DNA of 64,000 bases from CAZJRB01 sp964547995 (GCA_964547995.1 CAZJRB010000002.1:1-64000), one strand, 5' to 3'. Counted from the first letter of the stretch, positions 49,194 to 58,193 are shown. Program-made: numbers and translations. The notes: a model not told the origin generated them from the sequence alone.

Positions 49194-51173
49194 TTATTTC
49201 TTCGCCCCGTCGAGTTTCTCCCGCCTGATCGAATCGTCGATCCCCTTCTGAAACTGCTTCTGAAACTCCTTGCCGGCGTTGACCTTCTTGTCGGCTTGGT
49301 CGGGCAGATAGGGCTTCCGGCGCGGGGTGTACTCGCCACCGACCCAATGCAGATTGCGTAGTCTCGGTGAATCGCCTTGCCAGAGTTTCTCTTTGGCAGC
49401 CCCGGCCGATTTCGGCATTTTGGCCAAGGCCTTGTCGGCGGGTTGGAACATTAGTTGGGTTATTTCATCCCAGTCGGCCAGGACGGGATGCTTCGGGTCG
49501 CCCGACTTGAAATCTGCGGCGGCGAGTTCCACCTCTTGCCAGCCGGCCTTAGCAAGCGGAACGACCGCTACGTAATCGACGCTCTTCCGTCCGGCGTACG
49601 GTCGCCACTCGTTGGTCTTGATGACGACGCCGAGCCGTTCGTTCGGTTTGGTCGTTTGGATTTCGAAGGCGAGTTTCGCCCCTTTCGGGCCCATCCACTT
49701 CGGGTCGGCCGGTTTGCGCGTGGCATAGCACCAGTGATGCGGGTTGGTGGGACTCAAGCGGTACCAATCGTGAAACCCGCGCGAGAAGTCGTCGATCAGC
49801 CGGCTGGGCCGTTCGGTGGCCTTGACGCCGGCCGCCTTGAGATCCTCGGGATACGCGGCTTGAAACTCCGAGCTGAGCGTGAACGAATTGACCGGGCCGC
49901 CATGGGGCATCGGCACTTCCCGGTCCAACTCGTAAGTCACGTTGGCGAATGCGAACAGCGGTTCCTCAAGGTCCATGACCGGACACACCGCTTCCCAGGC
50001 GTCACCCGCCTCCTTTGCCTCGGTCGCCCGCCAGAACCGGTTTCTCGGGTCCCGGCCGTAGCCGTAGTAGATGTCCACCTTGGCGATCTTCTTCGAGTGA
50101 TCGGGCGTCACCCGAAACAAGGGAATCCCGTCGGATTGTTTGAGAATCAATTCCGAGGCCGGTGTTGTCGGAAACGCAATCGCCTCTTTCAAATGGGCGT
50201 CGAGCCACAACGGCCGGCAGACGGCATGCTCCGGCGTGAAGCGATGATTCAGATGCGGAGCAAACGTCATCCGCTTCCTCTCGTGCGGGACTAATGCCAT
50301 CGCTTTGACCGCGTTGTCCATCGGCGCGTTGAAGTCGTTCGTGGCACTGAGAAAGAGGTACGGGCATTGCACGTGGCGCGAGGAGGCTTGGCCGGCTATG
50401 GTGTTCAGATACAGTTCCTTTCCCTCGCGAACGCGGGCCCCGGTTCCTTCCAATCCCCAAAGCGGGAGCTTCGCCGCGCCGCCGACAGAGGGTACCGCCG
50501 CCTTCACCCGCCGGTCGCTCCCGGCAACCATGGCGGTAAGCTGCCCGCCCATCGAATGGCCGTAGATGCCAAGCCGGTCGGGGTCGACCTCCGGCTGTTG
50601 CTCGAGGAACGTCAGCCCGCGGCGGCAGCCGATCGTCAGCAGATACCAGTTGTTGTTTCTGGGCGAGAGCCGGTCGTCGAGGTATTTTGGGCCCGGTTTC
50701 ATATTGAAATAGCCCGGGACGTTCTTCTGTGTCGGGTCGACGGCGCCCCAATCGGTATTCGGGTCGCCGGGCTTGGCATTTTCCATGGGACGTCCGCCCC
50801 AGTTGACCGACAGGGCGGCGTAGCCCCTCCCCGCGTAATACTTCACTGCGTGCAACGAAGCCCGTTGTCCGCCGCCGTGCATGTGCATGACGGCTGGCAA
50901 CCGCTTGCCGCCTTTCGGGAAGGCATAGAACGCGGCCATCCGCGCCTTCCGGCCCTTGAATGTGCCGATCGTGTACAACACGTACCGGCAAACCGCGCCG
51001 CCTTCATTCCACTGGCGAATCACTTCTACATCGAGCGGGTCTTCGCAAGGATCGAAATCCGCCCACATTTGCTCAACATCGGCGGGAATCCGCGGCGTCC
51101 CACCAAGAAGTATGCCGGCCGTCAAGATCAACCCCGCGGCAGCGAATAGCCTTACCTTTGCGTTCGGTTTCAC
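49194..51173 (-). CDS. Secreted acetylxylan-esterase-like alpha/beta hydrolase (659 aa)
   Basis: Alpha/beta-hydrolase of the AXE1 type. A signal peptide (residues 1-24) precedes the catalytic domain. The oxyanion-loop segment is VMHMHGGGQR, the nucleophile elbow GHSMGG has Ser207, and the charge relay candidates are D in FLSATNDFNAPMD and H in FAPHLNHRF. After residue ~400 a beta-rich domain (RLIDDFSRGFHDWYRLS, LAFEIQTTKPNERLGVVIKT) resembles carbohydrate-binding jelly rolls. Convergent with the GH43-like gene (4 bp between stops); the pair could act on the same plant or algal glycan. Confidence 0.85.
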   Translation of the reverse strand: MKPNAKVRLFAAAGLILTAGILLGGTPRIPADVEQMWADFDPCEDPLDVEVIRQWNEGGAVCRYVLYTIGTFKGRKARMAAFYAFPKGGKRLPAVMHMHGGGQRASLHAVKYYAGRGYAALSVNWGGRPMENAKPGDPNTDWGAVDPTQKNVPGYFNMKPGPKYLDDRLSPRNNNWYLLTIGCRRGLTFLEQQPEVDPDRLGIYGHSMGGQLTAMVAGSDRRVKAAVPSVGGAAKLPLWGLEGTGARVREGKELYLNTIAGQASSRHVQCPYLFLSATNDFNAPMDNAVKAMALVPHERKRMTFAPHLNHRFTPEHAVCRPLWLDAHLKEAIAFPTTPASELILKQSDGIPLFRVTPDHSKKIAKVDIYYGYGRDPRNRFWRATEAKEAGDAWEAVCPVMDLEEPLFAFANVTYELDREVPMPHGGPVNSFTLSSEFQAAYPEDLKAAGVKATERPSRLIDDFSRGFHDWYRLSPTNPHHWCYATRKPADPKWMGPKGAKLAFEIQTTKPNERLGVVIKTNEWRPYAGRKSVDYVAVVPLAKAGWQEVELAAADFKSGDPKHPVLADWDEITQLMFQPADKALAKMPKSAGAAKEKLWQGDSPRLRNLHWVGGEYTPRRKPYLPDQADKKVNAGKEFQKQFQKGIDDSIRREKLDGAKK

Positions 51174-51186
51174 GTTCTGGTTCCTG

Positions 51187-51216
51187 GAATCGAGAATCGA
51201 GAATCGGGAATCGGGA
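51187..51216. repeat. GAATCGA microsatellite
   Basis: Tandem GAATCGA/GAATCGG units in the divergent region between the esterase and pfp genes. Confidence 0.5.
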
Positions 51217-51329
51217 GAGTATGATCTTTCCTCATTGTGTCACCGTACGCGGCCGTGTAAACCGTAAGTCCGTGGGGGGGCGGGTTGGGATCCCGCGATA
51301 TTGTCGACAGCGCCTCATTCTCGCCCTCA

Positions 51330-51358
51330 TTGCCAGTTCCGGTTCAAAGCGGTAAAAT
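51330..51358 (+). promoter_or_regulatory. Sigma70-type promoter for pfp
   Basis: TTGCCA at 51330-51335 and TAAAAT at 51353-51358, spacer 17, the strongest match seen here. It lies about 45 bases before the ATG. Confidence 0.65.
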
Positions 51359-51403
51359 ACACGGTTTTCGCCTGTTCCGCGTGACCTTCGATGGAATTTT
51401 GAA

Positions 51404-52693
51404 ATGAGTGAAGTGCGAAACCTGGTCGTTGCCCAGAGTGGGGGGCCGACCCCGGTCATCAACAGCAGCCTGCGGGGCATTATCGAGGCGGCCGCCGATC
51501 TCGACGCCATCGGGACCGTCTACGGCGCCCGGCACGGCATCGAGGGCGTGCTGAAGGAACAGTTGCTCGATCTGTCGGCCCAGTCGGCCGAGGAGGTCGC
51601 CCTGCTGCGATACACCCCGGCAGCCGGGTCGATCGGCACGTGCCGCTACAAGCTCAAGGCTGGCCAGGATGAGGATTTCGAGCGGGTGATCGAGGTCTTC
51701 AGAGCCCACGCCGTCGGCTATTTCCTCTACATCGGCGGCAACGACTCGATGGACACCGCCGACAAGATCGCCCGGCTCGCCCACGAGCAAGGGCTGGATC
51801 TCGTCGCCGTTGGGGTACCGAAGACGATCGACAACGACGTGGGCGACAGCGAGTTCAAGCTGATCGACCACACGCCCGGCTACGGGTCGGTGGCCAAGTA
51901 CTGGCTCCACATGGTCCAGAACGCCAATGAGGAGAACGCAGGCTCGTGCCCAGTCGATCCGGTCCTGGTGATGCAGGCGATGGGGCGGAAGATCGGGTTC
52001 ATCCCGGCCGCGGCGCGGCTGGCCGATCCGGCCCGGGAGATGCCGCTCCAGATCTATCTGGCCGAGAGCCGCTGCCCGCTGGAAAAGCTGGCCGATCAAG
52101 TGAACGACCAGTTGCGAACCGCCGGCCGGTGTCTGGTCGTGATCAGCGAGGGGTTCGACGTTGGCGATCTCGGCGAGGTGAAGGACTCCTTCGGCCACGC
52201 GGCGTTCGGTTCCAGCAAGCTGACCGTCTCGCAATCGGTCGTCAACTACCTGAACCAGGTCGGGCTCGCCACCAAGGGGGCCGCCCGGGGGAACGTCTCG
52301 GGGACCGATCAACGGCACGCGATGCCCTACGCGTCGTCGGTCGACCTCGACGAAGCCTACTGTGTCGGACAGATGGCGGCCCAGCTTGCGGCCGACGGCC
52401 AGAGCGGCTACATGTCGACGATCCTTCGCAACGCGGGCCCTATCTACAGCGTCCGTTACGACAAGGTTCCGCTCAAGGAGGTGGCCAACAGCGAGCGGAG
52501 CTTCCCGGCCGATTGGATTGCTCCGAGCGGCTGCGACGTCAGCGACGCCTTCGTCCGCTACGCAAAGCCGCTGGTCGGCAACGAGATGGTAACCCTCCCG
52601 ATGATCGACGGCCGCCAGCGTCTGACGCGGTTTGAGCCGATCTGCGCGGAGCAGAAGCTGGGGAAGTACATGCCCCAGGCGGATCGGAAATAG
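51404..52693 (+). CDS. pfp: Pyrophosphate-dependent 6-phosphofructokinase (429 aa)
   Basis: Reversible glycolytic phosphotransferase. The donor site reads GGNDSMDT at 111-118: the Asp at position 114 marks the PPi type (Gly104 in E. coli ATP-PFK), and the preceding residue is Asn where most enzymes have Asp. PKTIDNDV (139-146), with Lys instead of Gly, is also PPi-type. VMQAMGRKIGFIPAAA and VISEGFDV complete the fold. Use of PPi allows both glycolysis and gluconeogenesis with one enzyme and is frequent in planctomycetes. Confidence 0.93.
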   Translation: MSEVRNLVVAQSGGPTPVINSSLRGIIEAAADLDAIGTVYGARHGIEGVLKEQLLDLSAQSAEEVALLRYTPAAGSIGTCRYKLKAGQDEDFERVIEVFRAHAVGYFLYIGGNDSMDTADKIARLAHEQGLDLVAVGVPKTIDNDVGDSEFKLIDHTPGYGSVAKYWLHMVQNANEENAGSCPVDPVLVMQAMGRKIGFIPAAARLADPAREMPLQIYLAESRCPLEKLADQVNDQLRTAGRCLVVISEGFDVGDLGEVKDSFGHAAFGSSKLTVSQSVVNYLNQVGLATKGAARGNVSGTDQRHAMPYASSVDLDEAYCVGQMAAQLAADGQSGYMSTILRNAGPIYSVRYDKVPLKEVANSERSFPADWIAPSGCDVSDAFVRYAKPLVGNEMVTLPMIDGRQRLTRFEPICAEQKLGKYMPQADRK

Positions 52694-52731
52694 GTCATAG
52701 AACGGGTCGAACATCCCGATTGGAGGCTGAC

Positions 52732-53277
52732 ATGGCAAGCGTTTATCAACTGAAGGTCACCCTCACTGGCGCGAAGCCGCCCATTTGGCGGCGCATCCTG
52801 GTACCGAGCGTCATGGACCTTGGAAGCCTGCACGAGGTCCTCCAGGTCGTCATGGGATGGTCGAATTGTCATTTGCACCAATTCATTGCGGGCGGGATAA
52901 CATTCGGCATGTTGGATGACGGGTTCGGCAACGAGTTCGATGACGAGGACGAGACGGACTACACACTGCGCCAGGTGCTCAAAAAACAAAAGGATTCGCT
53001 GACGTACGAATACGATTTTGGAGATGGTTGGAAGCACAAGATCGTTCTCGAAAAGATACTTCCCTTCGACAGTTCCGTGAGCGTTCCTCGCTGCACCAAA
53101 GGCAAACGGGCTTGCCCCCCGGAGGATTGCGGCGGGATATGGGGGTACGAAGAATTGATCGAGACGATTCAGGACCCTTCCCACCCGGAGCACGAGGACA
53201 TGCTCGAATGGCTCGGCGGCGAGTTCGACCCGGAACACTTCGACATCGAAGAAATCAATGCGATACTGTCCGAGTAG
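52732..53277 (+). CDS. pRiA4b ORF-3 family protein (181 aa)
   Basis: Small protein of the plasmid pRiA4b ORF-3 family, of unknown function, found on plasmids, islands and chromosomes. The ATG at 52732 has GGAGG at 52722-52726. Family signatures are YQLKVTLTGAKPPIWRRILVP, SLHEVLQVVMGWSNCHLHQF and EYDFGDGWKHKIVLEK, then CPPEDCGGIWGYEELI. It lies just downstream of pfp and just before an AT-richer gene, in the accessory patch 52732-54335. Confidence 0.9.
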   Translation: MASVYQLKVTLTGAKPPIWRRILVPSVMDLGSLHEVLQVVMGWSNCHLHQFIAGGITFGMLDDGFGNEFDDEDETDYTLRQVLKKQKDSLTYEYDFGDGWKHKIVLEKILPFDSSVSVPRCTKGKRACPPEDCGGIWGYEELIETIQDPSHPEHEDMLEWLGGEFDPEHFDIEEINAILSE

Positions 53278-53369
53278 TGAATATTGAGGAACAGTAAGGC
53301 GAGCATTTTTGTGCACAACGCAAAAAGCAGATTGAACGCTGCAAGAGATCAAAGAAGCAGGAGAAAGCC

Positions 53370-54335
53370 ATGGCTTATTCTTTTCTAGATCTGGCAAAGG
53401 AAATTCTCAAGTCCGCCTCAACACCGCTTACCTACCAGCAAATCTGGGAGGCAGCCCAGGATGCAGGGTTGACGAAAAAAGTCTCAACGAAAGGAAAGAC
53501 GCCTTGGCAGACTCTCGGTGCACGACTATATACTGAGGTTAACGATAATCCGAATTCTGATCTCATAAAAGCCAGCAAACGCCCCGCTCGCTTTTTTCTC
53601 AAGTCAAGACAGTCTGAGCTTTCAAGCGCACTTCTGAAGAAGATCGAAATTGATGAAGCGAAGAAACCCGAGCCGAAAACGTCATACAACGAAAGGGACC
53701 TACATCCGCTTCTGAGTTACTTCGCATCCGCGAACCCATCTTTCTCGCGTGGTCGGACTATCTTGACCAAGACAATCTTCCACGAGAAATCGAAACGTAG
53801 AGGCTATAACGAATGGCTGCACCCTGACGTCGTAGGTGTTTACCTCCCACTCGATGATTGGAAAGAGGATGTGATTGCATTCAATCAACTTCTCGACAAT
53901 AATTCAATTCGGTTATTCTCGTTCGAGTTAAAAAAATCCATCACAAAAGGCAATTACAGAGAGTCGTACTTCCAAGCGGTCTCCAACTCGTCATGGGCAC
54001 ACGAAGGTTACTTGGTGGCTGCCGACGTGGCCCAAGATGATGACCTTCTCTCTGAACTCGAGCGTCTTTCAGTTTCCTTTGGAATCGGCGTCATACAACT
54101 TCGTCTGACAGATTTTGACTCGTCGTCCGCCATATTTCCAGCCCGCTCCAGAGAAACACTAGATTGGGAAACCGTCAATAAACTGTGCGAGCAAAACAAG
54201 GATTTCGAGAAGTTCGTTCAAGATGTCCGAATAGACTTTGACTCGAAGCGGTTCCACCCTTCGGAGTATGATAAGATTTTGCTGGACCCGATCAAATACA
54301 TCAAAGACAAGTTGAAGATCGAACAAGCGGATTGA
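53370..54335 (+). CDS. HARE-HTH protein with PD-(D/E)XK-like domain (321 aa)
   Basis: N-terminal HARE-HTH winged-helix domain (residues about 2-75: LDLAKEILKSASTPLTYQQI, TKGKTPWQTLGARLYTEV). The C-terminal part has a nuclease-like pattern: GYNEWLHPDVVGVYLPLDD, then SIRLFSFELKKSI, followed by YFQAVSNSSWAHEGYLVA. HPD and FELKK give the D...ExK core of the PD-(D/E)XK superfamily, and the last segment resembles Mrr/restriction-like QA-x-S motifs. This layout fits the COG2958/HrgA-type family. Base composition and codon use are clearly more AT-rich than neighbours, pointing to horizontal acquisition. A role in DNA restriction is an inference. Confidence 0.78.
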   Translation: MAYSFLDLAKEILKSASTPLTYQQIWEAAQDAGLTKKVSTKGKTPWQTLGARLYTEVNDNPNSDLIKASKRPARFFLKSRQSELSSALLKKIEIDEAKKPEPKTSYNERDLHPLLSYFASANPSFSRGRTILTKTIFHEKSKRRGYNEWLHPDVVGVYLPLDDWKEDVIAFNQLLDNNSIRLFSFELKKSITKGNYRESYFQAVSNSSWAHEGYLVAADVAQDDDLLSELERLSVSFGIGVIQLRLTDFDSSSAIFPARSRETLDWETVNKLCEQNKDFEKFVQDVRIDFDSKRFHPSEYDKILLDPIKYIKDKLKIEQAD

Positions 54336-54361
54336 GAACACGCAGCAGACTGCAACGAATT

Positions 54362-54381
54362 CCGCCGTGAGGACACGGCGG
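54362..54381. repeat. Palindrome upstream of HAD gene
   Basis: CCGCCGTG at 54362-54369 and CACGGCGG at 54374-54381 form an 8-bp stem with an AGGA loop. Member of the intergenic palindromes in the window; could also end the 53370 transcript. Confidence 0.7.
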
Positions 54382-54425
54382 CTCTACAGCGGATGAATTC
54401 ACTAACAGGAAACAAGCACAACAGC

Positions 54426-55289
54426 ATGATCGAACTTGAACCCAAACACGAATTCCTCGTAGGCATCGACTCGGACGGGTGTGCCTTTGACACGATGGAA
54501 CTGAAGCACAAGGAGTGCTTCTGCCCGAACCATATCAAACACTGGAAGCTCCAGGGTGTGAGCAAGTACGCCCGGGAAGCGGCCGATTTCGTGAACCTCT
54601 ACTCGAAAAGCCGCGGGATCAACCGGTTTCCGGCCCTGGTCGAGGTGCTCGAGTGGCTGCAACGTCGGCCCGAAGTCAAGGCACGCGGCATCAAGATCGA
54701 AATCCCGCAGTCGTTGCTCGACTGGATCGAGAACGAAACGAAGCTCGGCAACCCGGCCCTGGAGAAGGCCGTGGCCGAGACGGGTGACCCCGGGTTGACG
54801 CGGGCACTCGAATGGTCGAAGGGAATCAATGCTTCGGTCGCGGATATGGTCGAGGGCGTGCCGCCGTTTCCGTTCGTCCGCGAGAGCATCGAGAAGCTGT
54901 GCGAAACGGCCGACGTGATGGTCGTCTCGGCCACGCCGCAAGAGGCCCTGCGGCGGGAATGGGCCGAGCACGACCTGGCGCGGCACGTCGTCGGGATCTT
55001 CGGCCAGGAGTCGGGCAGCAAAGCGGAGCACCTCCGCATGGCTGCGAAGTACCCGGCCGGACACACGCTGATGGTCGGCGACGCCCCCGGCGACCACAAG
55101 GCCGCGGTCGCCAACGACGCCCTGTTCTTCCCGATCAACCCGGGCGACGAAGAGGCGAGTTGGCGGCGATTCTACGCGGAAGGAATCGACCGATTCCTTT
55201 CGGGCAACTTCGCCGGGAAATATCAGGACGACCTATTGGCCGAGTTCGACAAATACCTCCCGGAGCAGCCGCCGTGGGAGACGGAATAG
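54426..55289 (+). CDS. HAD-like hydrolase (287 aa)
   Basis: Haloacid dehalogenase fold. Motif I is IDSDGCAFD (nucleophile Asp and general acid Asp in DxDG), motif II VVSATPQ, motif III Lys in GSKAEHL, motif IV MVGDAPGDHKAA. The cap region (about 50-130) is helical. The ATG at 54426 (MIELEPKHEFLV) is preferred because the extra 11 residues from an upstream ATG are not protein-like. The substrate is unknown; a sugar phosphate would fit its place before gnd. Composition is host-like, unlike the gene before it. Confidence 0.75.
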   Translation: MIELEPKHEFLVGIDSDGCAFDTMELKHKECFCPNHIKHWKLQGVSKYAREAADFVNLYSKSRGINRFPALVEVLEWLQRRPEVKARGIKIEIPQSLLDWIENETKLGNPALEKAVAETGDPGLTRALEWSKGINASVADMVEGVPPFPFVRESIEKLCETADVMVVSATPQEALRREWAEHDLARHVVGIFGQESGSKAEHLRMAAKYPAGHTLMVGDAPGDHKAAVANDALFFPINPGDEEASWRRFYAEGIDRFLSGNFAGKYQDDLLAEFDKYLPEQPPWETE

Positions 55290-55499
55290 CTCGGAAAAAT
55301 CCGAATATCGAATGTCGAAATCCGAAACAATATCGAATATCAGAAATCTCCAATGTTCCAAAGGAGATCGCGGAAACATCTGTTTGAAACATTTGTATTT
55401 CGTATTTCGTATTTGTTTCGTATTTCGTGCTTCGGATTTCCTTCGAAAGATCAACTTTGCTAACACGTGAACACAACCTTCACTTGGAGCCAATAGAAA
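55290..55499. other. Gap with TATTTCG tandem repeat before gnd
   Basis: No gene seen. AT-rich; contains tandem TATTTCG-type units at 55394-55435 and dispersed ATCGAA words. Likely promoter region of gnd, not resolved to boxes. Confidence 0.45.
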
Positions 55500-56948
55500 A
55501 TGGCAGAGAAATGCGACATCGGATTGGTCGGCCTGGCCGTGATGGGCGAAAACCTCGCCCTGAACATCGAGAGCCGGGGGTACAGCATTGCGGTGTTCAA
55601 CCGGACGGTCAGCAAGGTCGACGATCTCATAGCGGGCCGCGCGAAGGGCAAGCGGTTCGTCGGCTGCCACTCGCTCGAAGAACTGGTCGAAAACCTCGCA
55701 ACGCCGCGGAAGATCATCCTAATGGTCAAGGCCGGCCCGGCCGTCGACGCGTTCATCGAATCGATTATCCCGCTGCTGGAGCCGGGCGACGTGATTATCG
55801 ACGGTGGCAACACCCACTTCAGCGAAACGGAACGCCGCACCGAATACGTCGAGTCGAAGGGCCTGCTCTACATCGGCACCGGCGTTTCCGGCGGCGAAGA
55901 GGGCGCGCTCAAAGGGCCCGCCATGATGCCCGGCGGAAGCGAAAAGGCATGGCCCTTGGTCAAGGAAATATTCCAGGCAATTTCCGCCAAGGTTGGCCCC
56001 AACGGTGACATCCCGTGCTGCGAATGGGTCGGCCCCCGCGGCGCCGGACACTATGTCAAAATGGTTCACAACGGCATCGAATACGGCGACATGCAGCTCA
56101 TCTGCGAGGCCTACTGGATGCTCAAAAACGCCTTGGGGCTGGGTAACGACGAAATCTACGACGTCTTCGCCGACTGGTACAAGGGCGATCTGAACAGCTA
56201 CCTGATCGAAATCACCCGCGACATCTTTAGCGTGCGTGACGAGGAAACCGGCAGGTTCCTCGTCGACCTGATTCTCGACACCGCCGGGGCCAAGGGTACC
56301 GGCAAGTGGATGAGCCAGTTGGCGCTGGATCTCGGCGTGCCGAGCACGCTGGTGACGATGGCCGTTTACGCCCGGTCGCTGTCGGCGGCGAAGGACGCCC
56401 GCACGCGGGCGAGCAAGGAGCTGGCGGGCCCGTCCGGTAGCTACCGCGGCGACCGTGCAGAGTTCATCGAGCAAATTCGCCAGGCCCTATACGCCTCGAA
56501 GATTTGCAGCTACGCCCAAGGGTTCGTCCAGTTGCAGGCGGCGGCGATCGAGCACGACTGGCCGCTCGACTTCGGCGGTTGTGCGATGCTCTGGCGGGGT
56601 GGGTGCATCATCCGCGCCGTCTTCCTCGAACGCATCAAGGAGGTCTTCGACGCCGCCCCGAACATCGAGAACCTGCTCTTGGCACCGTACTTCAAAGAGG
56701 CGGTCGAGAAGGCCCAGGATGCCTGGCGGAACGTCGTGAAGACGGCGATTGATCTCGGCATTCCGGTGCCGGCCTTTTCGGCCGCGTTGGCCTACTACGA
56801 CGGCTACCGCAGCGAGAGCTTGCCGGCGAATCTGTTACAGGCCCAGCGGGACTACTTCGGCGCCCACACGTATCGCCGCGTCGACAAGCCGGGCGAGGGG
56901 CCGTTCCACACCGATTGGCTCCGTCTGCGAAAGCAACCGGAGGAGTAG
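55500..56948 (+). CDS. gnd: 6-phosphogluconate dehydrogenase, decarboxylating (482 aa)
   Basis: Oxidative pentose-phosphate enzyme producing ribulose 5-phosphate. The NADP loop (GLAVMGENLALNIE, NRTVSKVD), the substrate-binding block (GDVIIDGGNTHF), the catalytic Lys region (PRGAGHYVKMVHNGIEYGDM) and the C-terminal tail (GCMLW-like GCAMLWRGGCIIRA) are intact. Length is standard. Confidence 0.97.
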   Translation: MAEKCDIGLVGLAVMGENLALNIESRGYSIAVFNRTVSKVDDLIAGRAKGKRFVGCHSLEELVENLATPRKIILMVKAGPAVDAFIESIIPLLEPGDVIIDGGNTHFSETERRTEYVESKGLLYIGTGVSGGEEGALKGPAMMPGGSEKAWPLVKEIFQAISAKVGPNGDIPCCEWVGPRGAGHYVKMVHNGIEYGDMQLICEAYWMLKNALGLGNDEIYDVFADWYKGDLNSYLIEITRDIFSVRDEETGRFLVDLILDTAGAKGTGKWMSQLALDLGVPSTLVTMAVYARSLSAAKDARTRASKELAGPSGSYRGDRAEFIEQIRQALYASKICSYAQGFVQLQAAAIEHDWPLDFGGCAMLWRGGCIIRAVFLERIKEVFDAAPNIENLLLAPYFKEAVEKAQDAWRNVVKTAIDLGIPVPAFSAALAYYDGYRSESLPANLLQAQRDYFGAHTYRRVDKPGEGPFHTDWLRLRKQPEE

Positions 56949-56967
56949 TGAGCACTGACACTTGCCC

Positions 56968-57000
56968 AGTACTGAGTACTGAGTAGTGAGTACTGAGTAC
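56968..57000. repeat. TACTGAG microsatellite
   Basis: Tandem AGTACTGAGT units after gnd and upstream of the SDR gene. Confidence 0.5.
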
Positions 57001-57038
57001 ATACCGCGCTTTGCGCATCGAGAGAAAGCGAACAACCA

Positions 57039-57827
57039 ATGTCTGCTGAATACTTGCACAAAATGTTCAACCTCGACGGCCAGACCGCGGTGGTGACCGG
57101 CGGGGCCGGGGTCCTTTGCGGGGCGTTCTGCCAGGGGCTCATGCAGGCCGGGGCCCATGTCGTTGTGGCCGACCTTACCGAAGAAATGTGCCAAAGCCGC
57201 GTCGAAGAACTGAAACAACTCGGTACGAAAACCAGCTACTGCACGGTCGACGTCACCTCGCGCGAATCGATCGAAAGACTATTGGCCGCCGCGCTGGAGC
57301 AGACCGGCCGGGCCGACATCCTCATAAACGGGGCCGGCGTCAACGCGGGAACCAGCTACCTCGACGCCACCGACGAGGCGTGGGACCGGATCATGACGAT
57401 CAACCTCCGCGGCATTTTTCAGTCGTGCCAGATCTTCGGCCGGCAGATGATCGCTGCCGGCGGCGGGGCCATCGTCAACATCGGCAGCGTCACCTCGCAC
57501 CTGCCCCTGTCGCGCGTGTTCGCCTATTCCGCGTCGAAGGCGGCCGTGCTGAATCTCACCCGCAACATCGCCCAGGAGCCCGATTTTGCGACGGGCAACG
57601 TCCGGGTCAACGCGATCTGCCCCGGATTCTTCCCGGCGGAGCAGAATCGCAAACTGCTTGACGAGGCCCGCGTCGACAACATTATGCGCAACACCCCGAT
57701 GCGCCGCTACGGCGAGCCGGAGGAGTTGATCGGGGCCCTGCTGCTGCTGGTCTCGCCGAACGCCGGCAGTTTCATCACCGGAACCCACATCAACGTCGAC
57801 GGCGGTTTCACGGCGGCATGGTTCTAG
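57039..57827 (+). CDS. SDR-family oxidoreductase, D-mannonate type (262 aa)
   Basis: Short-chain dehydrogenase. The cofactor loop is VVTGGAGVLCG, ILINGAGVN is the NAG-type block, and the active-site Ser and Tyr/Lys are in NIGSVTSH and AYSASKAAV. GVLCG is typical of SDRs annotated as D-mannonate oxidoreductase. Its place after gnd suggests uronate or hexonate metabolism. Length is standard. Confidence 0.9.
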   Translation: MSAEYLHKMFNLDGQTAVVTGGAGVLCGAFCQGLMQAGAHVVVADLTEEMCQSRVEELKQLGTKTSYCTVDVTSRESIERLLAAALEQTGRADILINGAGVNAGTSYLDATDEAWDRIMTINLRGIFQSCQIFGRQMIAAGGGAIVNIGSVTSHLPLSRVFAYSASKAAVLNLTRNIAQEPDFATGNVRVNAICPGFFPAEQNRKLLDEARVDNIMRNTPMRRYGEPEELIGALLLLVSPNAGSFITGTHINVDGGFTAAWF

Positions 57828-58004
57828 GCTTCCAATGGAATGGTATACAGTCACGCTGGGAATATCGAATCGAGAATGTCGATGTGGATGATCACCTTCT
57901 CCTTCCCGGCCAACCACGTCCAGACGCATTGACCCGAGGCCGCCGGATACCGATACTAGGGTTTTACTCTAACTGTAACTGTGCCAACCAACGGAGGTGG
58001 CCCG

Positions 58005-58193
58005 ATGCAACCCGCCTCCATCAACGGTAAGCCCGGCCCCCCTGATTTGCCGGGCCATTTGCTAATTCGACAGGATGCCGTGACGCTCTACGTCCCGGGA
58101 AGTGCGGGAGCCTGTTGCCTGCTCGACTCGACGCAGAGCGTCGAAACAGTACGTTCCCATGCAGAGCATGGGAACGAGGTGGAAAGGACCTGA
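58005..58193 (+). CDS. Possible 62-aa small protein running through two hairpins
   Basis: An ORF starting at ATG 58005 with GGAGG at 57993-57997 (7-base spacing), followed by MQPASINGKPGPP and ending ...GNEVERT. The first 35 residues are composition-neutral; the last 25 are read through the palindromes at 58128-58144 and 58152-58176. It may be a real small protein or a repeat-derived open frame. No family recognised. Confidence 0.3.
   Translation: MQPASINGKPGPPDLPGHLLIRQDAVTLYVPGSAGACCLLDSTQSVETVRSHAEHGNEVERT
58128..58176. repeat. Two adjacent palindromes with AGA loops
   Basis: TCGACGC (58128-58134) with GCGTCGA (58138-58144), and CGTTCCCATGC (58152-58162) with GCATGGGAACG (58166-58176). 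Both stems enclose AGA and both loops read GCAGAGC, though stem sequences differ, so they may derive from one element type. Confidence 0.75.
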
